Assembly: GCA_963811905.1 (NCBI GenBank)
Contig: CAWETK010000024.1
Coordinates: 143,188-207,187, forward strand
Source: DATFVA01 sp963811905
GTDB lineage: Bacteria; Bacteroidota; Ignavibacteria; Ignavibacteriales; Ignavibacteriaceae
Length of the DNA: 64,000 nucleotides
Direction: 5' to 3'
Position numbers and translations under genes: made by a program. Every line of letters begins with the position of its first letter. The stretch's first letter is position 1. The notes beneath the pieces are model-generated. The model ran no database searches. It was given only the letters and a program-made list of their open reading frames with translations, and was not told the origin of the DNA. Of the stretch, positions 17,718 through 26,929 are shown piece after piece.

Positions 17718-20288
17718 ATGCGTAAATTCCTTGGTACGTACAATGTAGTACCGTCATTGCCTGAGAACCTTGAAAAGCTCAGAGAAGTTGCATATAATTT
17801 GCACTGGACATGGCACTCCGATTCCAGGGAGCTTTTCAGGAGACTCGACAGGGAGTTATGGGAAGATACAAATCATAATCCTGTTATGATTCTCGGTAAT
17901 GTCAGCCAGGAAAGGCTTGAAGAGGTTTCCCATGATGACGGGTTTATTGCCCACCTTGAACGTGTCCATAATAAACTTACGGAATATCTTAATGAGAAGA
18001 CGTGGTATCAGAAGAATTATAATTTCTCATCCTCATTTAATATTATTTATTTCTCAGCAGAATTCGGACTTACTGAATGTCTTCAGACTTATTCGGGCGG
18101 CCTTGGCGTTCTTGCAGGTGATCACCTCAAAGCTTCAAGCGACCTCGGTATTCCGCTGACAGGAATGGGACTGCTTTACAAGGAAGGATACTTCCAGCAG
18201 TATCTAAATTCTGACGGCTGGCAGCATGAGCGGTATGAGCTTAACGACTTCGACAACCTCCCGATGAACCTGGTGAGGAACGATAAAAATGAACCGCTTA
18301 TATTATCTGTATCCTTCGCTAACCGCGAGGTTTTTTTCCAGGTATGGAAAATTCAGATAGGGCGTATTCCCCTCTACCTGATGGATACTAATGTTTTAAT
18401 TAACTCGGAAGAAGACAGAATAATAACCAGGACATTGTACGGCGGAAATGTTGAGACAAGGATTGAACAGGAAATAATACTCGGAATCGGCGGGATAAAA
18501 ACCCTCCACGCTTTGGGCATCCGGCCTATGGTATGTCATATGAATGAAGGGCATTCGGCATTTTTATCTCTCGAAAGAATAAGGTATTTAATTCAGAAGG
18601 AAGGATTAAGTTTTACTGAAGCAAAAGAGATCGGATATTCATCTAATATATTTACAACACATACTCCCGTACCGGCAGGCATAGATGTGTTTGCGAACGA
18701 ACTTGTCGAAAAGTACCTCGGGAATTACTACCGCAATGAGATGAAGATATCCGATAAAGATTTCTATAGCCTTGGTACGATTTACAGGGATAAGGAATCA
18801 AGCGTATTTAATATGGCACACCTTGCAATGAATACTGCCGGGTATATAAACGGCGTCAGCAAGCTGCATGGTAAAGTTTCTAAAAAAATGTGGGTCAGCG
18901 GGTTCAGGGATGTTCCGTTTAATGAAATACCTATAGGCAGTATTACCAACGGAGTGCATATCAGGTCTCATATCTCAAAAGAAATGGAAGAACTGCTTGT
19001 ACAGTATATCGGTGAAAAGTGGCTTGAGAATCCGGCATCGCCGAGTCTCTGGCAGAGAATAGATAAGATACCCGATGAAGAGCTCTGGAGAACGCATGAA
19101 AGAAGGCGTGAAAGACTCGTAGCATTTGCAAGAAGGAGGCTCATCAGGCAGGTTAAATCGCGTGGAGGCAGCCAGTCAGAACTTACTACTGCGGCTGAAG
19201 TACTTGACCCGACTGCATTGACAATAGGGTTCGCAAGACGTTTCGCGACATATAAAAGAGCAACTTTATTGTTCAGGAACCTGGAGAGATTGAACCAGAT
19301 TGTAGGCGACAGAACCCACCCCGTCCAGTTTATTATTGCCGGAAAAGCTCATCCCAAAGATGAGGAAGGTAAGAAACTTATCCAGGATATCTGTGAGATC
19401 TCAAAAGATGAAGCCTTCAGAAGGAAGATAGTCTTTATTGAAAATTATGATATCAATGTGGCGCATTATCTTGTTGAAGGATGCGATGTGTGGCTGAATA
19501 CGCCCCGCCGTCCTCTTGAAGCCAGCGGCACATCAGGTATGAAAATAATTGCAAACGGAGGACTTAATTTCAGTGTGCTCGATGGCTGGTGGGATGAAGG
19601 GTTTGATCCCGAAGTAGGATGGAAAATTGGTAACGGGGAGGAATATACAGATCCCGATTACCAGGATGAACTTGAGTCGAGACAGTTATATAACACTCTT
19701 GAAACCCAGATTATTCCCTTGTTCTATTCGAGAGGAGAGGATGGTCTGCCCCGCGAGTGGATACAGAAGGTTAAGCAATCGATGAAGAAACTCGGTCCTT
19801 ATTTCAATACTCACAGGATGGTCCAGCAGTATTTCGAAAGCTATTATAAAGCAGCACTTGAGAAACGCCAGATATTCAGCGAGAGAAAATGGAGCAATGC
19901 TAAAGAGCTTGCCGCCTGGAAAGAGAATATTCGCAATAACTGGAATAGCATCAGGCTGGTGAATCTGATTACTCCGGAAAACTCAAAATCCATTTTTGTA
20001 GGTGAAGAGCTTGAGGTCACTGCGGAGATAGCTCTCGGTGAGCTTACCCCCCAGGATGTAGAGGTGCAGGTTTATTATGGTCCTCTTGATCACCAGGAGA
20101 ATCCCGAATATAATGAGACTATCATTCTTAAATCAGAATCACGCAAATCAAAAGACGGACAGTTTAAGTTCACGGGAAGTATAACTACAAGGAGATCCGG
20201 ACAGCAGGGATTTACTATCAGAGTACTTCCTAAACATCCGCTGCTTATAAATCCTTTCGAACTCGGATTGATATATTGGGCGGGGTAG
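17718..20288 (+). CDS. glgP: Alpha-glucan (glycogen/maltodextrin) phosphorylase, GT35
   Basis: The 856-residue protein starts at ATG 17718 after ACGGAGAAAGT. The N-terminal 110 residues match the DUF3417 domain of Thermus-type phosphorylases (NLHWTWHSDSRELF), followed by the phosphorylase core. The PLP-lysine motif EASGTSGMK is at about residues 600-607, close to the catalytic region GGLNFSVLDGWWDEG. The enzyme releases glucose-1-phosphate from storage glucans in the cytoplasm. The C-terminal 120 residues form an extra beta-rich region. It is monocistronic here, flanked by a terminator upstream and a converging glycosyltransferase gene downstream. Confidence 0.95.
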   Translation: MRKFLGTYNVVPSLPENLEKLREVAYNLHWTWHSDSRELFRRLDRELWEDTNHNPVMILGNVSQERLEEVSHDDGFIAHLERVHNKLTEYLNEKTWYQKNYNFSSSFNIIYFSAEFGLTECLQTYSGGLGVLAGDHLKASSDLGIPLTGMGLLYKEGYFQQYLNSDGWQHERYELNDFDNLPMNLVRNDKNEPLILSVSFANREVFFQVWKIQIGRIPLYLMDTNVLINSEEDRIITRTLYGGNVETRIEQEIILGIGGIKTLHALGIRPMVCHMNEGHSAFLSLERIRYLIQKEGLSFTEAKEIGYSSNIFTTHTPVPAGIDVFANELVEKYLGNYYRNEMKISDKDFYSLGTIYRDKESSVFNMAHLAMNTAGYINGVSKLHGKVSKKMWVSGFRDVPFNEIPIGSITNGVHIRSHISKEMEELLVQYIGEKWLENPASPSLWQRIDKIPDEELWRTHERRRERLVAFARRRLIRQVKSRGGSQSELTTAAEVLDPTALTIGFARRFATYKRATLLFRNLERLNQIVGDRTHPVQFIIAGKAHPKDEEGKKLIQDICEISKDEAFRRKIVFIENYDINVAHYLVEGCDVWLNTPRRPLEASGTSGMKIIANGGLNFSVLDGWWDEGFDPEVGWKIGNGEEYTDPDYQDELESRQLYNTLETQIIPLFYSRGEDGLPREWIQKVKQSMKKLGPYFNTHRMVQQYFESYYKAALEKRQIFSERKWSNAKELAAWKENIRNNWNSIRLVNLITPENSKSIFVGEELEVTAEIALGELTPQDVEVQVYYGPLDHQENPEYNETIILKSESRKSKDGQFKFTGSITTRRSGQQGFTIRVLPKHPLLINPFELGLIYWAG

Positions 20289-20617
20289 GGCATTGACAAG
20301 CAGGAGCTATAGGAGAGAAGTAGTCATTCGGTAAGCTGCCCGGAAAAATCAGTCGTTCGATGGATGAAGAGTTGTCATTTAAAAGTTATTCAATTGCCAT
20401 TAGATAGACACTACTGCTAAGGCTTTAGAGCGCTTTGTGAATATTATTAATTCCAAACATGATGTAGGAACTTCATTTATGAAGTCCCTTTCCAAATATC
20501 AAGCTCCGCTCTGCAGCTTTATGAAAACAGCTTAGGCTGTATCCTGCTACTGTTACACCACTCAACGCCCTATCGCCTACTGATCATTGATTATTCCCCC
20601 CGACCGTTGCTCAGGCT
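20289..20617. other. Intergenic region between converging glgP and glycosyltransferase genes
   Basis: About 330 bases without a supportable gene. It holds a weak hairpin around 20467-20487 (arms ACTTCAT and ATGAAGT) and a short ACAGC/GCTGT inverted pair near 20530. There is no clear U-tract terminator for either converging gene. The right end runs into the octamer array. Confidence 0.6.
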
Positions 20618-20657
20618 CTTAGTCTCTCAGTCACTCAGTCTCTTAGTCCCTCAGTCT
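20618..20657. repeat. Five-unit octamer array (CTYAGTCH) at the 3' end of a glycosyltransferase gene
   Basis: Five contiguous 8-base units, each close to CTCAGTCT or CTTAGTCT, run from 20618 to 20657. The stop codon of the leftward glycosyltransferase gene (TCA at 20651-20653) lies inside the last unit, so the array forms the end of the gene and its 3' flank. Confidence 0.85.
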
Positions 20658-21838
20658 CGCCCTGCTTCGTTCCTCTTTCCTTCTGCTTCTTCAATTATTC
20701 TCTCAAACAATTCAGGAAGTTTGTTGAAATCGCTGGACGAGAGGTATTTTTCAATATTAGATTTGAAGTCAATATCCCTTTCCAGTTCAAAGAACCGTAT
20801 GATACCTTTTGAGAAATGTTCAGGACTACCCGGCTCCACGATAATACCAGTATAATTATCTTTGATGAACTCACCCAGACCGCCTACATTGGCGGCAATA
20901 ACAGGTTTTCTGAAACTGTAGGAAACATTTAATACCGCACTCTGGGTTGCGCTCCGGTAGGGAAGCACAACTGCATCGGATGCGTTATAATACTTTCCGA
21001 CTTCCTCATTCGGCACAAACCTGTTTATTAAAGTAACCGTTTTTTGAAGTCCCAGGCTTTTGATCTGCTCCAGGTATGATGAAACATCATCATAAAATTC
21101 ACCCACTACAAAGAGCTTAAGTTCAGGGATGTGCTTCAGTGCCTGCGGCATAGCTGCAATTAGCAAATCCAGACCCTTATATTTCCTTACATATCCGAAA
21201 AAGAGAAGTACTTTATCATTAGCCTGGATATTGAGTTCCTTGCGGCTCGTTTCCATGTCAAAGTTATTATCGGCGATATAGCAGTCGAATGGCGGGAGGG
21301 TGGAACGGTATATTTTTCTTCTGCCTGCAATCTTTTTTAATTCCGAGTAAACCACATCAGATAGGGCGAGAAAAATATCTGCATTGCTCAATCCAAGTCT
21401 TGTCAGGAAGCTGTCGATGAACCTTGATTCGTGTGAAATAAAATTTTCAGTAATGAATAAAATTCGCCCTTCATAGTGTCTCTTTAAGAAAAGAGATATG
21501 GTGTAGTGGCAGGGACCGAAGAACGGCTGCCACCAATCGAATACCACCAGGTCAGCCTTTTCCTTCTTAATCCTTGAGGCAGTTTTGATCCAGTTGACCG
21601 GTGAAATGGAGTTTATCAATCTTTCACTGGGGATTCTGAATGAAGTCGATTTACTCTGATCAAATTGGGTAGTTCCCGGGAAGAGAAAATCAGGATAAAG
21701 AAGTGTGTAATTAATTACTTTTACATCGAACCTGGTGCTTAACGTCCGGTAAAGGTAGGAAACATAAGTAGACGGACCGCCCCTGTATGGATAAGCCGGT
21801 CCGACAATAATAATTTTTTTCCGGGAAGTTTCTTTCAT
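20651..21838 (-). CDS. Glycosyltransferase family 4-type protein
   Basis: The 395-residue protein has two Rossmann-like halves typical of GT-B enzymes. The N-terminal half opens with KKIIIVGPAYPYRGGPSTYV, a glycine-rich acceptor-side loop. The C-terminal half has LLFFGYVRKYKGLDLLIAA and a donor-site stretch NASDAVVLPYRSATQSAVLN with the acidic residue near GGLGEFI, as in GT4 enzymes. It transfers a sugar from a nucleotide donor in cell-envelope or exopolysaccharide synthesis; donor and acceptor are unknown. It stands alone, converging with glgP, and no strong ribosome site precedes ATG 21838. Confidence 0.87.
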   Translation of the reverse strand: MKETSRKKIIIVGPAYPYRGGPSTYVSYLYRTLSTRFDVKVINYTLLYPDFLFPGTTQFDQSKSTSFRIPSERLINSISPVNWIKTASRIKKEKADLVVFDWWQPFFGPCHYTISLFLKRHYEGRILFITENFISHESRFIDSFLTRLGLSNADIFLALSDVVYSELKKIAGRRKIYRSTLPPFDCYIADNNFDMETSRKELNIQANDKVLLFFGYVRKYKGLDLLIAAMPQALKHIPELKLFVVGEFYDDVSSYLEQIKSLGLQKTVTLINRFVPNEEVGKYYNASDAVVLPYRSATQSAVLNVSYSFRKPVIAANVGGLGEFIKDNYTGIIVEPGSPEHFSKGIIRFFELERDIDFKSNIEKYLSSSDFNKLPELFERIIEEAEGKRNEAGRD

Positions 21839-22025
21839 ACTAAATGATTTTATTCATTCAGTCGAAGTTAAGGAAAAATGGAGTGATGAGCGAATTATTA
21901 ACTGCTGATTTTTAATTACATTTATGCTGACCAAAAAATAAAAATCTGAGTGAGGATAATTTCGTGCCATTCAGCTTTGTTATCTCACTGATGCATAAAT
22001 CAATTCGCTTAATCTTAATTCCACT

Positions 22026-23537
22026 CTACCGGTAAAAATCGGTGTCATTGTCAGGTTCATCACTTTCATCTTCAGATGACATTGTAAACATGGAACTGAG
22101 CATATCCTTGAACTGCACACCGGTTTCCATCCTGAATTTGCTCAGTAATGAATACTCGGTTAAACCGTGCAGAACAAACTCCATCAACAGAAGATGGTTC
22201 TTTTTATCGGCTTTAGGGAAATACTTCTTTACAAGGTCCGGGAGTCCTGGTACCTTATTAAGAGCCTGTTCATATTCCTTTTCATTAAGATTATTCAGAA
22301 TATCGATGTAATTCCCTTTATTGAACCAGTTTGTTATTTCCTGGTAAATATTAGTATCCTGAGCTTTCTTCAGTTTATCAGGCGAAGGGAAATACTCCGC
22401 AAAGGTATCTCTTATAGCTTTACTTATAAGAATATGAGCCACTTTAGACGGACCTTCCTGTTCACCCTCGTATACCAGTTCTATCTTACCGGTAATTGAC
22501 GGGATTACGCCGTAAAGATCTGACACTCTTGCAAATGTTCCCGCTTCTTTATTGATTATCGCTCTTCTTTCGGCTGTGCTGACCAGGTTCTCGTAGGCTG
22601 AGATTGTCAACCGTGCTGAGACCCCGCTCTTCGCATCTATATATTCACTTTGACGGGCTTCGAAAGCTACCTGTTCTATGAGATCCTTCAGCAAGTCGTG
22701 TACGAGTACAAGGGTTTTCTGATCTTCAGATGACCTTGCTTCCTGTTCGGTAATTGAACGGGAGACCTGTATCGATTTCGGGTAATGAGTTAGTATCTGG
22801 CTGTCGATTCTGTCTTTGAGGGGAGTGACAATAGATCCGCGGTTTGTGTAGTCCTCAGGATTAGCAGTAAATAAAAATTGAATATCGAGCGGCAGCCGTA
22901 CTTTGAATCCGCGTATCTGAATATCATTCTCCTGAAGGATATTAAACAGCGCAACCTGTATCCTTGCCTGGAGATCTGGCAATTCATTTATAACAAAAAT
23001 ACTCCTGTGAGATCTGGGGATTAATCCGAAGTGAATCACTCTTTCATCGGAATAGGGAAGCTTCAGTGCCGCTGCTTTTATCGGATCTACATCACCGATG
23101 AGATCGGCAACGGAGACATCCGGGGTAGCCAGTTTTTCCGCATATCTTTCAGAGCGATGCAGCCATTCTATTTCAGTTGCGTCACCTTCATTCTTAATCA
23201 GTTCATGGGTAACCTTCGAAATAGGGTGAAAAGGATCTTCATTCAGATCACTTCCTTTTACAATTGGTATATATTCATCCAATAAATTAATTAATAAGCG
23301 TGCAATTTTAGTCTTGGCCTGCCCGCGTAATCCGAGCAGGATGATATTGTGGCGTGATAGTATTGCCGTCTGGATATCGGGTATTACGGTTTCGTCATAC
23401 CCTATTATTCCTTTAAAAGGGTTTTCGCCTTTCTGCAGTGCGCAGATAAGGTTTTCTCTAAGTTCATTTTTTATCGTCCGGGTCTTATAACCACTGCTTT
23501 TCAATTCGCCTAATGTGGACATTGAAACTAAATCCAT
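22026..23537 (-). CDS. MoxR/magnesium chelatase-like AAA+ ATPase
   Basis: The 503-residue protein starts at ATG 23537, after AAGGAG five bases upstream. A Mg-chelatase/MoxR-type AAA+ core is visible: the P-loop reads GLRGQAKTK at residues 69-77, with Ala where Gly is usual before the Lys, and the Walker B region reads SIFVINELPDL. Sensor 1 is FLFTANPEDYTNRGSIVTPLKDR. The C-terminal 150 residues include LTEYSLLSKF and end in an acidic tail. Such ATPases act with VWA proteins on metal insertion or complex assembly. The VWA partner gene lies 38 bases upstream in the same direction. Substrate unknown. Confidence 0.9.
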   Translation of the reverse strand: MDLVSMSTLGELKSSGYKTRTIKNELRENLICALQKGENPFKGIIGYDETVIPDIQTAILSRHNIILLGLRGQAKTKIARLLINLLDEYIPIVKGSDLNEDPFHPISKVTHELIKNEGDATEIEWLHRSERYAEKLATPDVSVADLIGDVDPIKAAALKLPYSDERVIHFGLIPRSHRSIFVINELPDLQARIQVALFNILQENDIQIRGFKVRLPLDIQFLFTANPEDYTNRGSIVTPLKDRIDSQILTHYPKSIQVSRSITEQEARSSEDQKTLVLVHDLLKDLIEQVAFEARQSEYIDAKSGVSARLTISAYENLVSTAERRAIINKEAGTFARVSDLYGVIPSITGKIELVYEGEQEGPSKVAHILISKAIRDTFAEYFPSPDKLKKAQDTNIYQEITNWFNKGNYIDILNNLNEKEYEQALNKVPGLPDLVKKYFPKADKKNHLLLMEFVLHGLTEYSLLSKFRMETGVQFKDMLSSMFTMSSEDESDEPDNDTDFYR

Positions 23538-23575
23538 TAAATCTCCTTTTAAGTTATGGAAAGGAATGCAGAAGA

Positions 23576-24673
23576 TTACCTCATTCTGCGTCTCCGGTTC
23601 CTGATATAATCTTCAAAAATATATTCTCCGAGTCCTGTGAGACTGCTGTAGAAAGCGCGCCCCTTATTCGTGGAAGTGAATTCCCTGACGAACTGCTGAA
23701 GATACGGATCGCGGGCAATCATAAAAGTTGTAATTGCGATGCCGAGCTTTCTGCACCTGGCTGCCTGGTCGAGCGTTTTATTCACGATCTTCCTGTCAAG
23801 TCCGAAACTGTTTTTATAATAACGAGCACCTTCTTTCAGGCAGGTCGGCTTCCCGTCAGTAATCATAAATATCTGTTTATTGGATGTTTTTCTTCGTCTC
23901 AGGATATTAAGTGCAAGATCAATTCCTGCGACAGTATTGGTATGATAAGGCCCGACCTGCAGGTAGGGGAGGTCCTTAATTGCTATAGGCCAGGCATCGT
24001 TTCCGAATACTATAATGTCCAGAGTATCTTTCGGGTACTTAGTAGTGATCAGCTCGGAAAGAGCCATTGCTACTTTCTTGGCCGGGGTTATTCTGTCCTC
24101 ACCGTATAAAATCATAGAGTGGGAAATGTCGATCATCAGCACAGTAGATGTGAGCGCTTTGAAATCTTTTTCTTCGACCTCGAGATCATCTTCAGTTAAT
24201 TTGAAATCGTCTATACCATGATTTATCTGTGAATTCTTAATTGAATTGGTAACGTCGATCTGGTCCATCGTATCTCCGAAACTGAACTCACGCCTGTCAG
24301 AAGTCAGTTCATCACCGCTGCCGGAATACGGTGTGCGGTGATTACCGCGTTTTGATTTTTTAAGCTTGCCGAAAATTTCCTCGAGCGATTGTTTTCGGAT
24401 CGACTGTTCGCTTTTCGAGGTAATGACAAATACATTAGTATCCGGATCCTCCTCGATGTAATTTTTATCCTTCAGCTCATTAATAAAATCTCCCATCCCG
24501 TATGTATTGTCGGTCAGGTTGTATTTCTTATCGAGCTCATTCATCCAGTTAAGTGCTTCGGTTACATCACCTGATGTGATGGTTAATAACTGAAGAAATA
24601 TCTTAAGAAGGTCTTCAAAGCGGTTCTCACCGCTGGTTCCCGGAATAAATTCCGTAAATCTGTGTCCGATCAT
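23576..24673 (-). CDS. VWA-domain protein, partner of the MoxR-like ATPase
   Basis: The 365-residue protein has a von Willebrand A domain in about residues 170-350. The metal-ion adhesion site is intact: DISHSM, a later Thr, and ITDGKP. The N-terminal 170 residues are helical and charged, and the C-terminus ends in a basic run (RNRRRRMR). No signal peptide is seen, so it is probably cytoplasmic. The MoxR-like ATPase gene follows 38 bases downstream, so the two form a chelatase-like pair. It may also be compared with the RavA-ViaA system, but the family cannot be fixed from the sequence. Confidence 0.88.
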   Translation of the reverse strand: MIGHRFTEFIPGTSGENRFEDLLKIFLQLLTITSGDVTEALNWMNELDKKYNLTDNTYGMGDFINELKDKNYIEEDPDTNVFVITSKSEQSIRKQSLEEIFGKLKKSKRGNHRTPYSGSGDELTSDRREFSFGDTMDQIDVTNSIKNSQINHGIDDFKLTEDDLEVEEKDFKALTSTVLMIDISHSMILYGEDRITPAKKVAMALSELITTKYPKDTLDIIVFGNDAWPIAIKDLPYLQVGPYHTNTVAGIDLALNILRRRKTSNKQIFMITDGKPTCLKEGARYYKNSFGLDRKIVNKTLDQAARCRKLGIAITTFMIARDPYLQQFVREFTSTNKGRAFYSSLTGLGEYIFEDYIRNRRRRMR

Positions 24674-24759
24674 AATATTTTATTGTTGTTAAGCTCTAAA
24701 CCGTAATTTGTATACTAAAGTTCAGTAATGCAAGGAAATAATTTCAGGTTTAACTCAGG

Positions 24760-26310
24760 TCACTTTGAACCGGTGATCCTGCGTATCATACTGAGGGCGT
24801 AAGCATTTGTCCGTTCGACGCGGAAAGCAAGTCTGTAGTGCCGAAGCGCCAGTCCGATATTCCCATCCTTATAATATGCATCGGCAAGTCCGATCAAAGG
24901 TTTGGCCTGGTCCGGGAACCGGCTGACAACGAATTTAAAATATTTTACAGCATCCGTGGATTTATTAATATTTAATAGATCATAACCGAATAGCAGGGTT
25001 TCATTTAATGATTTGTCGATTTCAGAAGCGGTATCGGCGGCGATAGTTTTATAAGCAGAAATAACGGAATCAATTCCGGATGATAGAAAATACTCCATCA
25101 GCCGGTCAGGTAATTGCGCAAGCGGATGGATTATCTTTTTATCGAGAACGATTGAAGCAAGATCGAAAGCCGCGTTGCCGTTATTCCTGTCTCTTATATT
25201 TATCAGGTCGACGGCGGCCAGTTTTTCAGCGGGATAAATTATAAGCAGGGAAGTCCCATCGTAACCATCATGAGCAAAATATTTTCTTCCCGAGTTATCA
25301 GTGCCGAGAGTAAAACCGAGTCCGTAATTTATTCTTACGCCGTTTTTCAATTTAGCCGGCACCAGCATAGAGTCGAGATATTCCGGTTTGATCAGTTTTC
25401 CATCAAGCAGGCTGATCGAAAATTTAAGCAGGTCCTCTGCGGTTGAAAGCAAACCTCCCCCCGGGTATTTATTGCTAAGGTCGGCAAGAGGTGCATTCTC
25501 AAGCAGCCTGTATTTATTCCGCATATACATACCTGCACGGCCGCTTATTATTTCCTGCTGATAGCCGGGTATTGTTGATTTCATACCTGCAGGTTCAAAA
25601 ATATTTTTGCGGAGGTACTCTTCGAAAGAGAGTCCCGATACGTTTTCGATCACTGCTCCAAGCAGATTATATCCCAGTGTTGTATAGAAATATTTTGTCC
25701 CCGGCTTGTAAGCAAGCGTATCGTTCATAATTATTCCAACTGCATCCTTGATCGTGGAATAATGATGCTTATCGTCAAACTCACCGTGATAGTAATTACG
25801 GATACCAGCGGTGTGGTTAAGAAGCTGTCTTACGGTAAACTTCCATTTTTTTTTCGGAAAATACGGGATATAGGTTCTTGCGTCGGCATCGAGCTTTACT
25901 TTCCCCTGCTCCACAAGCTGCATGACCGCTACTGCAGTGATGGATTTAGAAATTGAGGCAATTCGGAACCGGGTGCCGGCATCTACAGGGACATTGTTCT
26001 CGACATCCGCGACTCCGCAGGCGTCCAGCCACAATATTTCGTTATTTTCGGCAACACCTGCAGCGATGCCGGGAATGAGATTATTCTTCTGAAATTCTTT
26101 CAGGTAAGTACTTAGATCATTGATGACATCCGTTTTAGAAACCCGGAGCCTGCCCTTGCCGTGCTCCTGAAGCTTCCCTTTAACTTTCTCTTGAACTTGA
26201 ACTTTAACTTTCCCATTCTCTTTCCCTTGTGCATATATACCCCCAACACAGAAGCAGCACCAGACACTGACCAGAAGGAAAAAAATAATATAGTTCGTTT
26301 TTCTATGCAT
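24760..26310 (-). CDS. Exported beta-lactamase-like serine hydrolase with C-terminal TPR-like region
   Basis: The 516-residue protein has a signal peptide (residues 1-28, ending YAQ), then a low-complexity basic linker (residues 29-58, alternating Lys/Val/Gln/Glu with a six-base DNA period). The serine hydrolase domain has SISK at residues 119-122, a GYN motif (TTLGYNLLG) and HDG (FAHDGYDG), matching the S12/class C beta-lactamase catalytic set. The last 110 residues look like TPR helices (KPLIGLADAYYKDGNIGLALRHY). It is probably periplasmic and may act on peptides, peptidoglycan or esters. It has no clear ribosome site before ATG 26310. Confidence 0.88.
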   Translation of the reverse strand: MHRKTNYIIFFLLVSVWCCFCVGGIYAQGKENGKVKVQVQEKVKGKLQEHGKGRLRVSKTDVINDLSTYLKEFQKNNLIPGIAAGVAENNEILWLDACGVADVENNVPVDAGTRFRIASISKSITAVAVMQLVEQGKVKLDADARTYIPYFPKKKWKFTVRQLLNHTAGIRNYYHGEFDDKHHYSTIKDAVGIIMNDTLAYKPGTKYFYTTLGYNLLGAVIENVSGLSFEEYLRKNIFEPAGMKSTIPGYQQEIISGRAGMYMRNKYRLLENAPLADLSNKYPGGGLLSTAEDLLKFSISLLDGKLIKPEYLDSMLVPAKLKNGVRINYGLGFTLGTDNSGRKYFAHDGYDGTSLLIIYPAEKLAAVDLINIRDRNNGNAAFDLASIVLDKKIIHPLAQLPDRLMEYFLSSGIDSVISAYKTIAADTASEIDKSLNETLLFGYDLLNINKSTDAVKYFKFVVSRFPDQAKPLIGLADAYYKDGNIGLALRHYRLAFRVERTNAYALSMIRRITGSK

Positions 26311-26351
26311 AAAAAGAGTAAAAACCGGTTGGTAATATAGCCTTAAATTGT

Positions 26352-26407
26352 GAATTAAGGAATTAGGGAATCGGCGGATTAGCGGATTGAATTTTGAGAA
26401 TCAGAGA
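26352..26407. repeat. Degenerate octamer array, about seven units
   Basis: Units of eight bases can be cut in register: GAATTAAG, GAATTAGG, GAATCGGC, GGATTAGC, GGATTGAA, TTTTGAGA, ATCAGAGA. Neighbouring units share a GRATT core and drift away from it. A second similar array lies 105 bases further on. Confidence 0.7.
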
Positions 26408-26511
26408 GTGTATTTTGTGAAAAGGCAGTCAGTTCATCGATCGATTTAAAATAAGCGCGTATATGTGAAGAATGAGGCATAAAGCTACGCTATGCTGTTC
26501 AGTAAATTAAA

Positions 26512-26559
26512 GATTGAGGGAATTTTGAATTGACGAATTGAGCGAATTTACGGATTGAA
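26512..26559. repeat. Degenerate octamer array with one slip
   Basis: Octamers GATTGAGG, GAATTTTG, then GAATTGAC and GAATTGAG, and after a one-base slip GAATTTAC and GGATTGAA. The core GRATT is the same as in the array at 26352, and the two are probably of common origin. Confidence 0.6.
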
Positions 26560-26640
26560 TTAGGAAGTTTTAGTTCACGTTCAGGGGTTCTTTAAGTTCA
26601 AGTTTTAGTAAGAGATAATTGTTGAAATACTCTACAACGT

Positions 26641-26653
26641 TGACAAAATGTCA
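26641..26653. promoter_or_regulatory. 13-bp palindrome TGACAAAATGTCA, copy 1
   Basis: Arms TGACA and TGTCA flank AAA. An identical copy lies at 26780-26792, 139 bases away. Two identical palindromes in one intergenic region suggest a regulator binding site. They are some 330 and 470 bases upstream of the serine hydrolase start and downstream of clpP, so the target gene is unclear. Confidence 0.5.
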
Positions 26654-26657
26654 GACT

Positions 26658-26701
26658 CCGTAGTTATACCGTATTAGTGCCGTAGTTATGCCGTATTAGT
26701 C
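26658..26701. repeat. 22-bp tandem repeat, two copies
   Basis: Two adjoining 22-base units (26658-26679 and 26680-26701) both begin CCGTAGTTAT and differ at one inner base and at the last base. A third partial unit (CCGTATTT) follows. The unit itself is made of two related halves, CCGTAGTTAT and CCGTATTAGT. Confidence 0.85.
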
Positions 26702-26779
26702 CCGTATTTGAACTCAAAATGAGACACTACGAAAATAGTCAAAAAATGCAATTTTCGCCTGTTGAAAAAACTAACAGTA

Positions 26780-26792
26780 TGACAAAATGTCA
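26780..26792. promoter_or_regulatory. 13-bp palindrome TGACAAAATGTCA, copy 2
   Basis: Identical to the palindrome at 26641-26653, including the AAA spacer. Flanking bases differ between the copies, so the 13-mer itself seems to be the conserved unit. Confidence 0.5.
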
Positions 26793-26929
26793 TAGCTCAA
26801 ATTGATACAGTGGATCTAACACAGTCAATTAATCGTTCAAGAACTTGATTGAAGTTACAACGTAATGAAGAGAGCATCAAAATTCAACCTGACTCAAATT
26901 TCAATGCTCAATTCAAAATAATTAGTTTG

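Larger units (their letters stand above)
26311..26929. other. Long repeat-rich intergenic region upstream of the serine hydrolase gene
   Basis: About 620 bases without a supportable gene. It contains two degenerate octamer arrays (26352-26407 and 26512-26559), a two-copy 22-bp tandem repeat (26658-26701) and two identical 13-bp palindromes (26641-26653 and 26780-26792). These are listed separately. Confidence 0.7.
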
